Notes: a model not told the origin generated them from the letters alone. Positions 8,670-17,213 are shown, counted from the first letter of the stretch. The stretch: DNA of 64,000 nt from Antribacter gilvus (GCF_003946865.1 NZ_QXTH01000006.1:124001-188000), one strand, 5' to 3'. Made by a program: numbers and translations.

Positions 8670-9531
8670 AGAACCACAGGACGTTCCCGCCCACGAGCGC
8701 CAACCCGGCCGCCACGAGCACCACGGGCACGGAAGCGCCGATGAGCTTGAGCCCGGACGCGAGGAGAAGGATCGCGAGCGCCCTGCGGAGGAGCCCGCCG
8801 GGGGCGCGCGAGGAGGCGTGGGCGCCCGCCCACGCCCCGGGGATCGCACCGATCAGCAGCGACGCGGTGAGCCCCAGGGAGAAGTCGCCGTAGAGCAGGT
8901 GCCCCAGCGACGCGGCGGCGACCAGGGGAACGGCCTGGACGAGGTCGGTGCCGACGAGCTGCGAGGCCTTGAGAGCCGGGTACAGCAGGAGCAGCACCAC
9001 GATGACGACGGACCCGGCACCCACGGACGTCATGCCCACCAGGAGGCCGGCCACGGCGCCGAGCAGGGCCGTGGCAAGGGGCCGCACCACCACCTCGGGC
9101 GCCGTCGGCACCGCGGGTCCCTCGCCGAAGGCGGACCGGCTCTTCACCATCTGGAGCACGGCGCGCGCCACCAGCCCGAGGGCAGCGATCAGCAGCGCCA
9201 CGCCGAGCACGATCTGCAGCGCCTCGTCCAGGGACTCCCCGAACGGGAGCGACTTGACGAGCAGGGCGCCGCAGAACGCGGCCGGGACGGAGCCGACGCA
9301 CAGCCACAGCACCATCCGCAGGTTCACCGTGCCGCGCCGCAGGTGGACGACGGCGCCGGCCGGCTTCATGAACAGGCTCGCGACCACGTCGCTCGACACG
9401 GCGGTGAGGGGGTCGACCCGGAAGACGAAGATGAGCATCGGCGTCATCAGGGCACCACCGCCCATGCCCGTGAGCCCGACGACGAAGCCCACGAGCAGCC
9501 CGCCGACGATCAACCACGGATCGATGCTCAC
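8617..9531 (-). CDS. TauE/SafE family sulfite/anion exporter-type permease
   Basis: A 304-residue membrane protein with about eight helices arranged in two halves. The family loop appears as GLTGMGGGALMTPML near residue 20 and is echoed in the second half as GMTSVGAGSVVIVVLL. Members of TauE/SafE (formerly DUF81) export sulfite, sulfoacetate or other small anions. The substrate here is unknown. The GTG start at 9529-9531 is preceded by TAGCGT and seven bases, so the transcript is likely leaderless. It sits inside the polysaccharide locus without an obvious functional link to it. Confidence 0.8.
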   Translation of the reverse strand: MSIDPWLIVGGLLVGFVVGLTGMGGGALMTPMLIFVFRVDPLTAVSSDVVASLFMKPAGAVVHLRRGTVNLRMVLWLCVGSVPAAFCGALLVKSLPFGESLDEALQIVLGVALLIAALGLVARAVLQMVKSRSAFGEGPAVPTAPEVVVRPLATALLGAVAGLLVGMTSVGAGSVVIVVLLLLYPALKASQLVGTDLVQAVPLVAAASLGHLLYGDFSLGLTASLLIGAIPGAWAGAHASSRAPGGLLRRALAILLLASGLKLIGASVPVVLVAAGLALVGGNVLWFFTKRWYERRSRVPAVPR

Positions 9532-9538
9532 GGCTGGG

Positions 9539-9544
9539 ACGCTA
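9539..9544 (-). promoter_or_regulatory. -10 box of leaderless promoter for TauE/SafE permease
   Basis: TAGCGT on the minus strand, seven bases before the GTG start, which places the transcript start at or next to the start codon. No Shine-Dalgarno sequence is visible. Confidence 0.45.
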
Positions 9545-9604
9545 ACCGGTCAACGGTCCCCCGGCACCAGAGGACCACCTGTCGATCACCCCGGCGGTGA
9601 ACCC

Positions 9605-11131
9605 TCAGTACGCTCCCCGGCTCGAGACCACGGCCCGTGCCGTCTTGGCGAGGATCAGCAGGTCCTGGAGCACCGTCCAGTTCTCCGCGTAGTACACGTC
9701 GAGGCGGACCGACTCGTCCCAGGAGAGGTCGGACCGGCCGGTCACCTGCCACAGTCCGGTGAGCCCGGGCTTCACGAGGAGACGACGCCGCATCCGCTGG
9801 CCGTACTGGACCACCTCGCGCTCCAGCGGCGGCCGCGGACCCACGAGGCTCATGTTCCCGAGGAGCACGTTCACCAGCTGCGGCAGCTCGTCGACCGAGT
9901 ACTTCCGCAGCAGACGCCCCAGCCGGGTCACGCGCGGGTCGGCCCGCACCTTGAAGAGCACACCGGCCGCCTCGTTGGCCGCCGCGAGCTGCGAGACCTC
10001 GCGGTCGGAGCCCGCTCGCATGGTGCGGAACTTGATCATGGTGAACACCGAGCCGCCCTTGCCCACGCGCTTCTGGAGGAAGAACGGGGAGCCCGGGTCG
10101 TCGATCATCACGCCGATCGAGACCACCAGGAGAGCCGGCAGGAGCAGCACGACGAGCAGCGCGGCGGCCACCCGGTCGATGATCGCCTTCACGAGGAACT
10201 TGGCTCCGCCGAACTGCGGCGCGTCCACGTGCAGGAGCGACACCCCGGTGGCCGGCGTGACGTGGATGCGCGCGCCGGCGACGTCGGCCAGCTCCGCGGT
10301 GAGCATCAGGTCCACCCCGGCGGACTCGAGCTCCCAGCCGAGACTCCGCACGGCGTCGGCGGTCATGGCGTCGGAGCCGCTCACCGCGACCGACGTCGCG
10401 CCGACCAGCGCCGCGACCTCGCCCGCCTGGCTCAGGTCGCCGAGCACGGGCACGTCGAGGATCGTCTCTCCGAGGCTGGCCTCGCCGTCAGGCACGCACA
10501 GCCCCACCACGCGGTACCCGTGGTACGGGTGGCGGTTGAGGCGTTCGACGAGGCGCTCGGCCTGGTCACGGTGACCGATCGCGACGACGGTGGTCATGCA
10601 CTCCCCGTGCACGTCACGCCGGCGGTGCAGCCGCTTGCGCCAGGCGTAGCGCGTCAGCACGAGGGCGACGGCGCCCAGCGGGAACGCGTACAGGAGGTAC
10701 GCGCGCGCCTCGCCGAAGCTGGCGAGGAACGCGACGACCGCGAGGATGCCGAACAGCTTCCAGGTCGAGTCGAAGACCCGCTGGTACTCGGTGAACCCCG
10801 AGCCGAACGTCCGCGTCGAGTACGCCCGGCCCATCGCGAGCGAGCTGATCCACAGACACGCCAGGAGCGCGGAGATCGCCCAGTACCAGGGCCCGAACCC
10901 GTCCCGGACCGGCGCGTCGGCGAACTGCTGCCAGTGCAGCAGGTGGGCGGCCGCGACGGCCAGGACCACGACGAGGCTGTCGCTCAGAAGCACGCGGTCC
11001 CGGTAGAAGGTCTGCCACCGGGCGCGCGGCATCGACCTGCGGAGGGCACGGAGGGTAGCTTCGGGCGTGGCGACGTGGCGCATCGTGGGCCAGGGCTCCC
11101 GGATGCTTCGTCGCTCGTCCAGTGTCGTCAC
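9605..11131 (-). CDS. Exopolysaccharide polyprenyl glycosylphosphotransferase (initiating sugar transferase)
   Basis: A 508-residue protein. The N-terminal half has four to five membrane helices (~45-165) and a CoA-binding/Rossmann-like region (~180-290). The C-terminal Bac_transf domain starts near residue 315 with KAIIDRVAAALLVVLLLPAL, followed by FFLQKRVGKGG, IKFRTMR, RKYSVDELPQLVNVL, GNMSLVGPRPP and KPGLTGLWQVTGRS. These are the classical WbaP/WcaJ signatures. It transfers a sugar-1-phosphate to undecaprenyl phosphate, the first committed step of repeat-unit synthesis. It is transcribed away from the rest of the cluster, with a 349-bp control region upstream. Confidence 0.9.
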   Translation of the reverse strand: MTTLDERRSIREPWPTMRHVATPEATLRALRRSMPRARWQTFYRDRVLLSDSLVVVLAVAAAHLLHWQQFADAPVRDGFGPWYWAISALLACLWISSLAMGRAYSTRTFGSGFTEYQRVFDSTWKLFGILAVVAFLASFGEARAYLLYAFPLGAVALVLTRYAWRKRLHRRRDVHGECMTTVVAIGHRDQAERLVERLNRHPYHGYRVVGLCVPDGEASLGETILDVPVLGDLSQAGEVAALVGATSVAVSGSDAMTADAVRSLGWELESAGVDLMLTAELADVAGARIHVTPATGVSLLHVDAPQFGGAKFLVKAIIDRVAAALLVVLLLPALLVVSIGVMIDDPGSPFFLQKRVGKGGSVFTMIKFRTMRAGSDREVSQLAAANEAAGVLFKVRADPRVTRLGRLLRKYSVDELPQLVNVLLGNMSLVGPRPPLEREVVQYGQRMRRRLLVKPGLTGLWQVTGRSDLSWDESVRLDVYYAENWTVLQDLLILAKTARAVVSSRGAY

Positions 11132-11340
11132 GATGAGGGTCCTTTCGGGGCTCGGACGTCTCGGAGCGCGGTCACAGGAAATTCGGGCATAAGGGCATGA
11201 ACTCGTAAGGTCGACCCCAGATGGGGGGCGTGCCGTCAGGTGGGCGTTCCGAGCGGGTGGGTCGGAGAAACGTCGACGGCGGGGCGGCCATCACGATGCT
11301 AAGAGCGCCGACCCGCCGGCGTGTGCTCGAACCGGGGCCT

Positions 11341-11395
11341 TTCACCCGTCGATTCACCCGGTAGATTTTTAGCCTCTGACCTGGAGTTTCACCCG
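11341..11395. repeat. Three TTCACCCG direct repeats, candidate operator
   Basis: Octamers start at 11341, 11353 and 11388. The first two are one helical turn apart (12 bp). They flank an AT-rich segment upstream of the priming glycosyltransferase. Helix-phased direct repeats suggest a regulator-binding site. The binding protein is unknown. Confidence 0.4.
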
Positions 11396-11468
11396 ATCAC
11401 CGAGGTTGTCGACCACGCCGTCGGCCATCGCTCCGGGCAATCCCCGGGCCAGTCGTGAGCCGCTTCCC

Positions 11469-11474
11469 TAGACT
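11469..11474 (+). promoter_or_regulatory. -10 box of leaderless promoter for DUF2530 gene
   Basis: TAGACT lies six bases before the GTG at 11481, which places transcription start at the start codon. No ribosome-binding site is present. Confidence 0.5.
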
Positions 11475-11480
11475 GGCAAG

Positions 11481-11732
11481 GTGCCGTCATTCGTGAGCCT
11501 GCTCGCGCACCCGGAGAAGCGCCGTCCGAGCCCTCCCCCGCCGCGCGCCGACCTGACCCGGGTCGTCCTCCTGGGCATGGGCGCGTGGGCTGTGGCGCTC
11601 GTCGTCACGCTGATCCTGTTCGCCAGGGACTCAGCCAGCCTGCTGGCCGTCCTGACGTGCGCCGCCGGGTTCCTGCTCGGTGGTCCCGGGCTCCTCTGGG
11701 CCCGCCGCCACCGCAACGACCGGTCCGGCTAA
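11481..11732 (+). CDS. DUF2530 family small membrane protein
   Basis: An 83-residue protein with a proline-rich cytoplasmic head and two membrane helices (about 27-47 and 53-73), ending in a basic tail RRHRNDRS. Size, topology and position beside DUF3027 and sacsin-like ATPase genes fit the actinobacterial DUF2530 family, whose function is unknown. It starts with GTG at the predicted transcription start. Its end overlaps the end of the convergent ATPase gene by four bases. Confidence 0.7.
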   Translation: MPSFVSLLAHPEKRRPSPPPPRADLTRVVLLGMGAWAVALVVTLILFARDSASLLAVLTCAAGFLLGGPGLLWARRHRNDRSG

Positions 11733-14700
11733 GCAGGCTCCCAGGCCGACTCGGCGGTCAGCGCGTCCGCGCGCTCCGGCTGCCGCAGCGCCGCCTCCAG
11801 CAGCAGACGGTCCAGCCCCGACACCTCGGCGAGCGCCCGGGCCAGGCCCGTCACCCCCGTCGCGTGGGCGGCCCCGTCGGCGGTGAGCCACCAGGCGACC
11901 TCCCGCCCCTCGACCGTGAGGCGCTCGTGCGCGAACCACACCTCGGGCAGCGCGGGCGAGAGCGCCCGCACGTGCGGGTGGAGCGGCGTGCGCGCCCCCG
12001 GGGAGTCCGGGGGTACGACGTCGCCCTGGTCACCCACCAGCGGGAGGTCCAGCAGGTCGGCGAGCGCCCGGGCGGCGCGGGCCGGGGCCGGGACGACGGC
12101 GTTCCCGTCCGCCCACTCGAGCTGGGCCCATCGGGCCGACGCCGCCACCACCAGGTCGTCGGCGCGCTCGACCACCGCCGTACCGTCGGGTCCGAGGGCC
12201 GGGAGCCGGTCGGGCAGGGGATCCAGCTCGGCGCGCTCGTCAGCCGCGAGCGCGGCCAGGCCCCGCCACAGCGCGAGGGCGACGTGCGCCGGGAGGCGGG
12301 CTCCGGCGTCGGGCAGAGCTGTGAGGAGGACCGGCCAGTCCTCCGGGCCGAGCACCTCCAGGTCGTCCACGCCGCCCACGGCGCGGAGGACTGGCTCGTC
12401 GAGGCCGCGGGCCGGGGCCGGGACGGGCGGGAGGAGCGGGACGTCGGCGCGCAGCGCGAAGGGAGCGCCCAGCTCCCGGCGCAGCCACCACGCGGTGTAC
12501 GACGGCGCGCTGCCGCCGCTGTCGGGCGACCGCACCGGGGTGAGGAGCGCCTGCCGGGCGGCCGGGTCGGCCGCGATGCGTGCGAGGAGCGCGGCGAGAC
12601 CGGCGTCCGGGTCGTCGTCGCCCGTGGCGTCCAGGTCGGCGACCGCCTCCAGGTCGCCCAGCCAGCTGCCGGGGCCCAGCAGGTCGCCCAGGTGCTCCAG
12701 GTACTCGTCCCAGGCGGGGAGCCAGCCGGCGGGGTCGTCCGGGCCGGTCTCGGGCTCGTCGCCGGGCTCCGGCACGACGACGTCGCGCACCCGGTAGACG
12801 GCGAGGTCCGCCCGGGCGCCCGCCGCGGCCAGGACGTCGGCGCCCCAGGTGCGCACCACGTCGTCGGACACCGGGGCGAGCTCCGGGAGGAGCCGTTCGG
12901 CGGGCGTGCCGGGAAGGACGGACTCCCGGAGCGGGACCAGGCCGTCGGCGGTCTCGACGGGGAGCTCGCCCAGCCAGAACGGGAGGGCCGCGTCGGCGTC
13001 CTCCTCGATCGCGAGACGGGCGAGACCCAGGGTGGCGCCGACGACGGCCCAGGGGCCGGTCGTCTCCAGGGTGCCCGGCCACTCGAGGTCGCCCTCGAGG
13101 ATCTCGTCCGCGGCGGCGAGCGACGACGCCCGGACCGACGCGTCGTCGAGCAGGGCCCGGGGCGTCGTCGGCACAGCACCCGCGCGGGACAGGACCGGGT
13201 GCGCGGCGTCCGGGTGCACCGCCCGCACCCCGAGGACAGCGGTGCTCCGGCGCAGCAGCTCGTCCGTGGGGAGCACCACCGTGCCGCGGGCGCCGCGGGC
13301 CGTCCGGCCGTCGGCGAGGGGGACGGGGGCTCCCGCGAGCGCCTCGAGCACTGCCGGGTCGCCCACGTGCGGGGCGAGCGCGTCGAGCGCCGCGCGGACC
13401 GTGGCGGGGTCCACGGGCAGCTCCGCCAGGAGGTCGGCGAGGTCGACGGCCCGGGCGCCCAGGCGGCGCGCGAGCGCGTGGTGGCGTCGCGGCAGGGCCA
13501 CGAGCACCGGGTCGGGCCCGCCTGCGTCGCTGAAGTACCCGGTCACCGCCGGGGCGAGGGCACGCGCGACCGCCGGGTCCTCGGCGACGTCCCCGCCGAG
13601 AAGCACGGCCCCCTGAGGCGCGACCAGCCCCTCCTGCGCTTCGGGGGCCGGGGCCGGGGTTCGGAGGAGCGGGGTGCCGCGGAGAGCCTGCGACGCGGCG
13701 TCACGGATCGCCGAGTCGAGCTCGCCCGCGGGAAGGCCCGTGGGCACCAGGTCCAGAGCGTCGACCGGACCGGCGTCCGCGCGCCCGGCCGGGCCCGCGC
13801 GACCGGCGTCCGCGCGGCCGGCGTCCGCGGGCGGGCCAGCCGCCAGCTCGCCGACGAACGCGGCGTACGCGCGGCCGGCCTCCGTCGCGATCCGGTCGGT
13901 GGCCGCGCCGGGCAGCACGCCGCGGCGGCCCGGGTCCACCGGGAACGACGCGATAAGCAGGGCCGGGAACGACAGCGGCACGTCCGTGGGTGTGGGGGCG
14001 TGCAGGAGCCGTGGGCCGGCCGCAGCCGTGCGGACGCCCGCTGCGGCACCCCGGCCCGCGGCGCGCGGCACCGCCCACAGGACCGTCCAGCCGGTGCGCT
14101 GCGCCTCGACCGGCAGCGCCGGATCGGGGTCGAGCGGGCCCGCCGCGCGGTACGCGAGCCAGCGCGAGCCGACGTCGCGAAGAGTCCGCCGCCGGGTGTC
14201 CGCTTCGAGAACGCCATCCGGCCCGCCATTCGGGTCCGGAGCGGGCCGGATGGCGTTCTCGAAGCGGACTCCGGCGGCGGGCGCCTCCTCCACCACGATC
14301 TCGTCGAGGGCCGGCAGCGCGAGGAGCAGCGCGTCGTCGACGGCCTCGAGCTGGCGGCGTACGGCGGCCACCGCGTCGTCGTCGCGCAGGGAGAGCTCCA
14401 CCACGGTGTCCGGCTCGTCGTCCCGCGTTGCCGGGGCGGGGAAGGGCAGCCGCAGCACCGGCAGGGCAGCGGGCCGGGACCGGACCAGGTCCTGCACCCA
14501 CGCGGGAGCGTCGGGCACCTCGCGCAGCAGCTGCTGCGTCTCCGAGAGCGAGAAGCGGACGCCGCCCGACCGGGACCGGACCACCACCTCGTCCGACACC
14601 GACCGCACCGCCGCGAAGCCCACCCCGAACCGGCCGACGACGTCGTGGTCCGGGACCGGCACCGCCGCCGCGCCCGCCTTCGACGACGCGCGGAGCGACG

Positions 14701-14992
14701 CGAGCGACGCCACCCCGCCCGCGTCGAGCGGTGCCCCGGAGTTGCTCGCGACGAGGCGCCAGGAGCCGTCGTCGGCCGGCTCGAGGCGCAGCGACAGCCG
14801 GCCGGGAGCTCCGGCCCGCGCCGCGGCATCGGCGGCGTTCTGGGCCAGCTCGACCACGACGCGGTCGCGGTAGTAGCCGCGTGCGTGGTCCTCCTCGGAG
14901 TTCGCGTCCTCCCGGAGGCGCGTCGGCGAGGCGAGCCACGCCTCGGTCACCGCGCGCCGCAGCGCGGCGGTGCCGAAGGCGTCGTGGGTCAC
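11729..14992 (-). CDS. Large sacsin N-terminal-like GHKL ATPase domain protein
   Basis: A 1087-residue protein. The first ~150 residues form a GHKL-type nucleotide-binding domain: N-box ELAQNAADAA (48-57), a degenerate G1 box SNSGAPLD (83-90) and G2 box GRFGVGFAAV (120-129). This is the sacsin/Hsp90-like arrangement of large actinobacterial ATP-binding proteins. The remaining ~900 residues are Ala/Pro/Asp-rich with no known domain. Its GTG start overlaps the stop of the DUF3027 gene by four bases, so the two are cotranscribed and probably functionally linked. Residues ~242-265 are encoded by a 29-bp perfect inverted repeat and read GVRFENAIRPA...GPDGVLEAD, which looks like an insertion in a linker. 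A chaperone-like role is plausible. None is established. Confidence 0.78.
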   Translation of the reverse strand: MTHDAFGTAALRRAVTEAWLASPTRLREDANSEEDHARGYYRDRVVVELAQNAADAAARAGAPGRLSLRLEPADDGSWRLVASNSGAPLDAGGVASLASLRASSKAGAAAVPVPDHDVVGRFGVGFAAVRSVSDEVVVRSRSGGVRFSLSETQQLLREVPDAPAWVQDLVRSRPAALPVLRLPFPAPATRDDEPDTVVELSLRDDDAVAAVRRQLEAVDDALLLALPALDEIVVEEAPAAGVRFENAIRPAPDPNGGPDGVLEADTRRRTLRDVGSRWLAYRAAGPLDPDPALPVEAQRTGWTVLWAVPRAAGRGAAAGVRTAAAGPRLLHAPTPTDVPLSFPALLIASFPVDPGRRGVLPGAATDRIATEAGRAYAAFVGELAAGPPADAGRADAGRAGPAGRADAGPVDALDLVPTGLPAGELDSAIRDAASQALRGTPLLRTPAPAPEAQEGLVAPQGAVLLGGDVAEDPAVARALAPAVTGYFSDAGGPDPVLVALPRRHHALARRLGARAVDLADLLAELPVDPATVRAALDALAPHVGDPAVLEALAGAPVPLADGRTARGARGTVVLPTDELLRRSTAVLGVRAVHPDAAHPVLSRAGAVPTTPRALLDDASVRASSLAAADEILEGDLEWPGTLETTGPWAVVGATLGLARLAIEEDADAALPFWLGELPVETADGLVPLRESVLPGTPAERLLPELAPVSDDVVRTWGADVLAAAGARADLAVYRVRDVVVPEPGDEPETGPDDPAGWLPAWDEYLEHLGDLLGPGSWLGDLEAVADLDATGDDDPDAGLAALLARIAADPAARQALLTPVRSPDSGGSAPSYTAWWLRRELGAPFALRADVPLLPPVPAPARGLDEPVLRAVGGVDDLEVLGPEDWPVLLTALPDAGARLPAHVALALWRGLAALAADERAELDPLPDRLPALGPDGTAVVERADDLVVAASARWAQLEWADGNAVVPAPARAARALADLLDLPLVGDQGDVVPPDSPGARTPLHPHVRALSPALPEVWFAHERLTVEGREVAWWLTADGAAHATGVTGLARALAEVSGLDRLLLEAALRQPERADALTAESAWEPA
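14198..14269. repeat. 29-bp perfect inverted repeat with 14-nt loop inside a coding sequence
   Basis: The left arm 14198-14226 begins GTCCGCTTCGAGAACGCC, and the right arm 14241-14269 is its exact reverse complement. The 14-nt loop is 14227-14240. Outside the arms the pairing continues imperfectly through CCGCCGCCGG/CCGGCGGCGG with a one-base offset, giving about 40 bp per arm. It lies inside the sacsin-like ATPase gene and keeps its frame. Confidence 0.9.
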
Positions 14993-16593
14993 GCGTTCCC
15001 GTCGCTGCCCGACGTCGGCTGCTCGGGAACGACGGCCGGCGCAGTCGCCCGGGTGGGGCTGCCTGCCGGGGCCGTGGCCCGCCGCCGGCGACGCACCGGT
15101 GCGACGGGCGCGACCGGCTCCGCCTCTGGCTCGACGGCCGACTGCGCGGGCTCGGCCTGCGCGGGCTCGGCCTGCGCGGGCTCGGCCTGCGCGGGCTCGG
15201 CCTGCTCAGGAGCAGCGGGCGCGACGGACGCGACGGGCGCCGGCTCGATGATCACGAGCGGCTCCGACGTCCTGGCCGTGCTGCCGGCCGGTGCCGTGGC
15301 CCGCCGACGGCGACGCACCGGCGAGGCCGGCTCGGCGACCGGCTCGGCCGACGTGCTCATCTCGGACGGGACCGGCTCCGGCACGACGTCCACCAGCTCG
15401 GCCGCCACCAGGGCCTCGGCGACGACCTCTGGCGTCTGCGCGGCCACCGGCTCAACAGACTCCGCAGGCTCGACCGGAACGACCGGAACGACCGACTCAG
15501 CGACCCGGATCGCCCGCGTGCGGCGACGCTTCGGGGCGGGCTCGGCGACGACAGGCTCCGGCTCGACGGCCTCAGCCCCGACCGGCTCCGGCTCCGCCAC
15601 CGCGTCCGGCTCCGGCTCCGGCTCCGCCACCGGCTCAACGACCGGCCCCGCCCCAGCCGCCGGCTCCACCGTGACCGGCTCCACCACGACCGGCTCGGCC
15701 ACGGCGACGTCCTGCGCGGCAGCAGCGGCGCCCTCGGCGACCACGTCGTCGGGTGCGCGCCGCGCCCGGGGCGAGCGATCGCCGTCGGGCAGCGTGACGA
15801 GCTCGACGCCGTGCTCGTCGATGATCGGCGCGGGGGCCGGCCAGTCGCTGGGCTGGGGGTCCACGTCCGTCTCGGAGTGGGCGCCGCAGCCGTGGTCGAC
15901 GGAGACGACCTTGCCGTCGTCCGGGGACCACGGGTTGGCGCAGACCCCGAACAGCTGACCGAGGGCACCCTGCAGCGGGATGAAGTACCCGCAGCTCACG
16001 CACTCCGCCGCGGCAGCGACAGCACCGGGGGCCGTGGGGCCGCGAGTACCGCGGTACCAGCGATCGGCAGCCTCGTCCCGGCCCTGCGGCGACAGGACGC
16101 GGGCGCGGGCGAGCGCCAGCTCGTCGATCGCCACCTCGTCGACCTCGGGGTCGCCCGTGGGGACGAAGCCCGGCTCGAGGCGCGGGTCGTCGGGACGGAA
16201 CGGCAGCACGTCGCCGGTGCCGATGTCCCCGGGTCGCAGCCGCTCCGACCAGGGCAGCCACTCGGGAGCGAGGATCGCCTCGTCGCCGGGCAGGAGCTCC
16301 ACCTCGCTGACCGTCGCCGACCGGCTGCGCGGGATCCGCGCGAGGGTGACGGTCCAGTGCCAGCCGCGATAACCCTTCATCGCGGCCGCAAAGCGGTGGG
16401 ACACCACCCGGTCGTCCTCGAGGGCTGTTCCAAGGTGCTCGCCCACGTCCTGCGGGCGCTCGGCCACCTCCTGAGCCGCCTCGCGGGCGAGCTCGACGGC
16501 ACCGTTCAGGACGGCGTCACGGCTCGTGCGGGCGCTGACCCGCCGAGCCTGCGAACGCACGGCTGGGACCGCCTCGGCAGTCATGATCACCAT
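14989..16593 (-). CDS. DUF3027 domain protein with long repetitive C-terminal tail
   Basis: A 534-residue protein. Residues ~10-260 are the conserved actinobacterial DUF3027 region: MKGYRGWHWTVTLARIPRS, then cysteine/histidine-rich ECVSCGYFIPLQG, GVCANPWSPDDGKVV and DHGCGAHSE, which looks like a structural metal site. The C-terminal ~270 residues are low-complexity Ala/Glu/Pro/Val with AEPAQ repeats and two copies of VRRRRRATAPAGS, probably disordered and basic enough to bind nucleic acid or acidic partners. The start could be the ATG at 16591-16593 or a second ATG nine bases later. The stop overlaps the start of the sacsin-like ATPase gene. Function unknown. Confidence 0.75.
   Translation of the reverse strand: MVIMTAEAVPAVRSQARRVSARTSRDAVLNGAVELAREAAQEVAERPQDVGEHLGTALEDDRVVSHRFAAAMKGYRGWHWTVTLARIPRSRSATVSEVELLPGDEAILAPEWLPWSERLRPGDIGTGDVLPFRPDDPRLEPGFVPTGDPEVDEVAIDELALARARVLSPQGRDEAADRWYRGTRGPTAPGAVAAAAECVSCGYFIPLQGALGQLFGVCANPWSPDDGKVVSVDHGCGAHSETDVDPQPSDWPAPAPIIDEHGVELVTLPDGDRSPRARRAPDDVVAEGAAAAAQDVAVAEPVVVEPVTVEPAAGAGPVVEPVAEPEPEPDAVAEPEPVGAEAVEPEPVVAEPAPKRRRTRAIRVAESVVPVVPVEPAESVEPVAAQTPEVVAEALVAAELVDVVPEPVPSEMSTSAEPVAEPASPVRRRRRATAPAGSTARTSEPLVIIEPAPVASVAPAAPEQAEPAQAEPAQAEPAQAEPAQSAVEPEAEPVAPVAPVRRRRRATAPAGSPTRATAPAVVPEQPTSGSDGNA
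15142..15201. repeat. 15-bp tandem repeat, four copies (AEPAQ units)
   Basis: Four head-to-tail copies of CTGCGCGGGCTCGGC within the DUF3027 gene, encoding repeated Ala-Glu-Pro-Ala-Gln on the minus strand. The 15-bp period keeps the frame, so copy number can vary without inactivating the gene. Confidence 0.85.
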
Positions 16594-16626
16594 GTACGGG
16601 CCTCACGTGTGGGGGCCTGAGCGGGC

Positions 16627-17001
16627 TCAGGCGTCGAAGTCGTCCGCGACCTTGCGCAGCACCTGGGCGAGCTTGGCGGAGTTCGCGGGGTACTTGCCCT
16701 TCCGCAGCTGGTCCGCCGTCTTCTCCAGGGTCGGGATCAGGTCGCCGACCAGGACCGCCATGTCGACCGGCGGCATGCGCTTCACCTTGCTGATGGACGG
16801 CGCTGGGTCCAGCAGCCTCACCGAGAGGGCCTGCGGACCTCGCTTGCCGTCCGCGACGCTGTACTCCACCTTGGCGCCCTGCTTGGGGGCGGCGCCCTCA
16901 GGCAGCGCGGAGGCGTGCAAGAACACCTCGCCGCCGTCCTCGGCGGCGATGAAGCCGAAACCTCGCTCGGTGTCGAACCACTTGACCTTGCCGGTGGGCA
17001 C
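16627..17001 (-). CDS. Cold-shock domain protein with actinobacterial C-terminal extension (CspB-like)
   Basis: 124 residues from the GTG at 16999-17001. The N-terminal cold-shock domain has the RNP motifs KVKWFDTERGFGFI and DVFLHA-like EVFLHAS. It is followed by a helical C-terminal extension (~75-124) ending KYPANSAKLAQVLRKVADDF. This longer form (about 125-130 residues) is typical of one actinobacterial Csp branch, distinct from the 67-residue CspA at 33567. A longer ORF to 17268 overlaps the divergent helicase-associated gene and is unlikely. It binds single-stranded nucleic acid as an RNA chaperone. It is transcribed divergently from the helicase-associated gene. Confidence 0.85.
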   Translation of the reverse strand: MPTGKVKWFDTERGFGFIAAEDGGEVFLHASALPEGAAPKQGAKVEYSVADGKRGPQALSVRLLDPAPSISKVKRMPPVDMAVLVGDLIPTLEKTADQLRKGKYPANSAKLAQVLRKVADDFDA

Positions 17002-17207
17002 TGGAACCTCGTTCGTGCTCGTGGGAATCTCATCGGTGCCCGGCGCGCGCGGTGCGCGGCCTCGGGCCAGACCTCCAAGGTTACCGGGCGCACGCTCCCT
17101 CCGTCGCATCGATAGCGGTCTCGGCGGCAGGCAAAAAACGGGACCGGTGCGTCGGCCGGCGCAACCTCGACGCAACACGAGCGCAACCAGCGTGCAGCCA
17201 GGGCGCG

Positions 17208-17213
17208 TAACAT
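17208..17213 (+). promoter_or_regulatory. -10 box of leaderless promoter for helicase-associated gene
   Basis: TAACAT followed by seven bases and the ATG at 17221. No Shine-Dalgarno sequence is seen. Confidence 0.5.

Larger units (their letters stand above)
11132..11480. other. 349-bp intergenic control region between the priming transferase and the DUF2530 gene
   Basis: No credible gene. It contains three TTCACCCG octamers (11341-11348, 11353-11360, 11388-11395) around a local AT-rich patch (GTAGATTTTTAG), possible -10 elements for the minus-strand transferase (for example the complement of ATGCTA near 11297), and the leaderless promoter of the DUF2530 gene at the right end. A short minus-strand ORF at 11172-11357 lacks any coding signature. 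Confidence 0.5.

Noticed and set aside
11172..11357. Minus-strand ORF of 61 residues upstream of the priming transferase
   Set aside because: It lies in a promoter region, lacks coding periodicity and ribosome site, and overlaps the TTCACCCG repeats.
12240..13616. Long overlapping ORFs on both strands of the sacsin-like gene
   Set aside because: High GC yields open frames everywhere; only the minus-strand frame has GHKL motifs and normal residue use.
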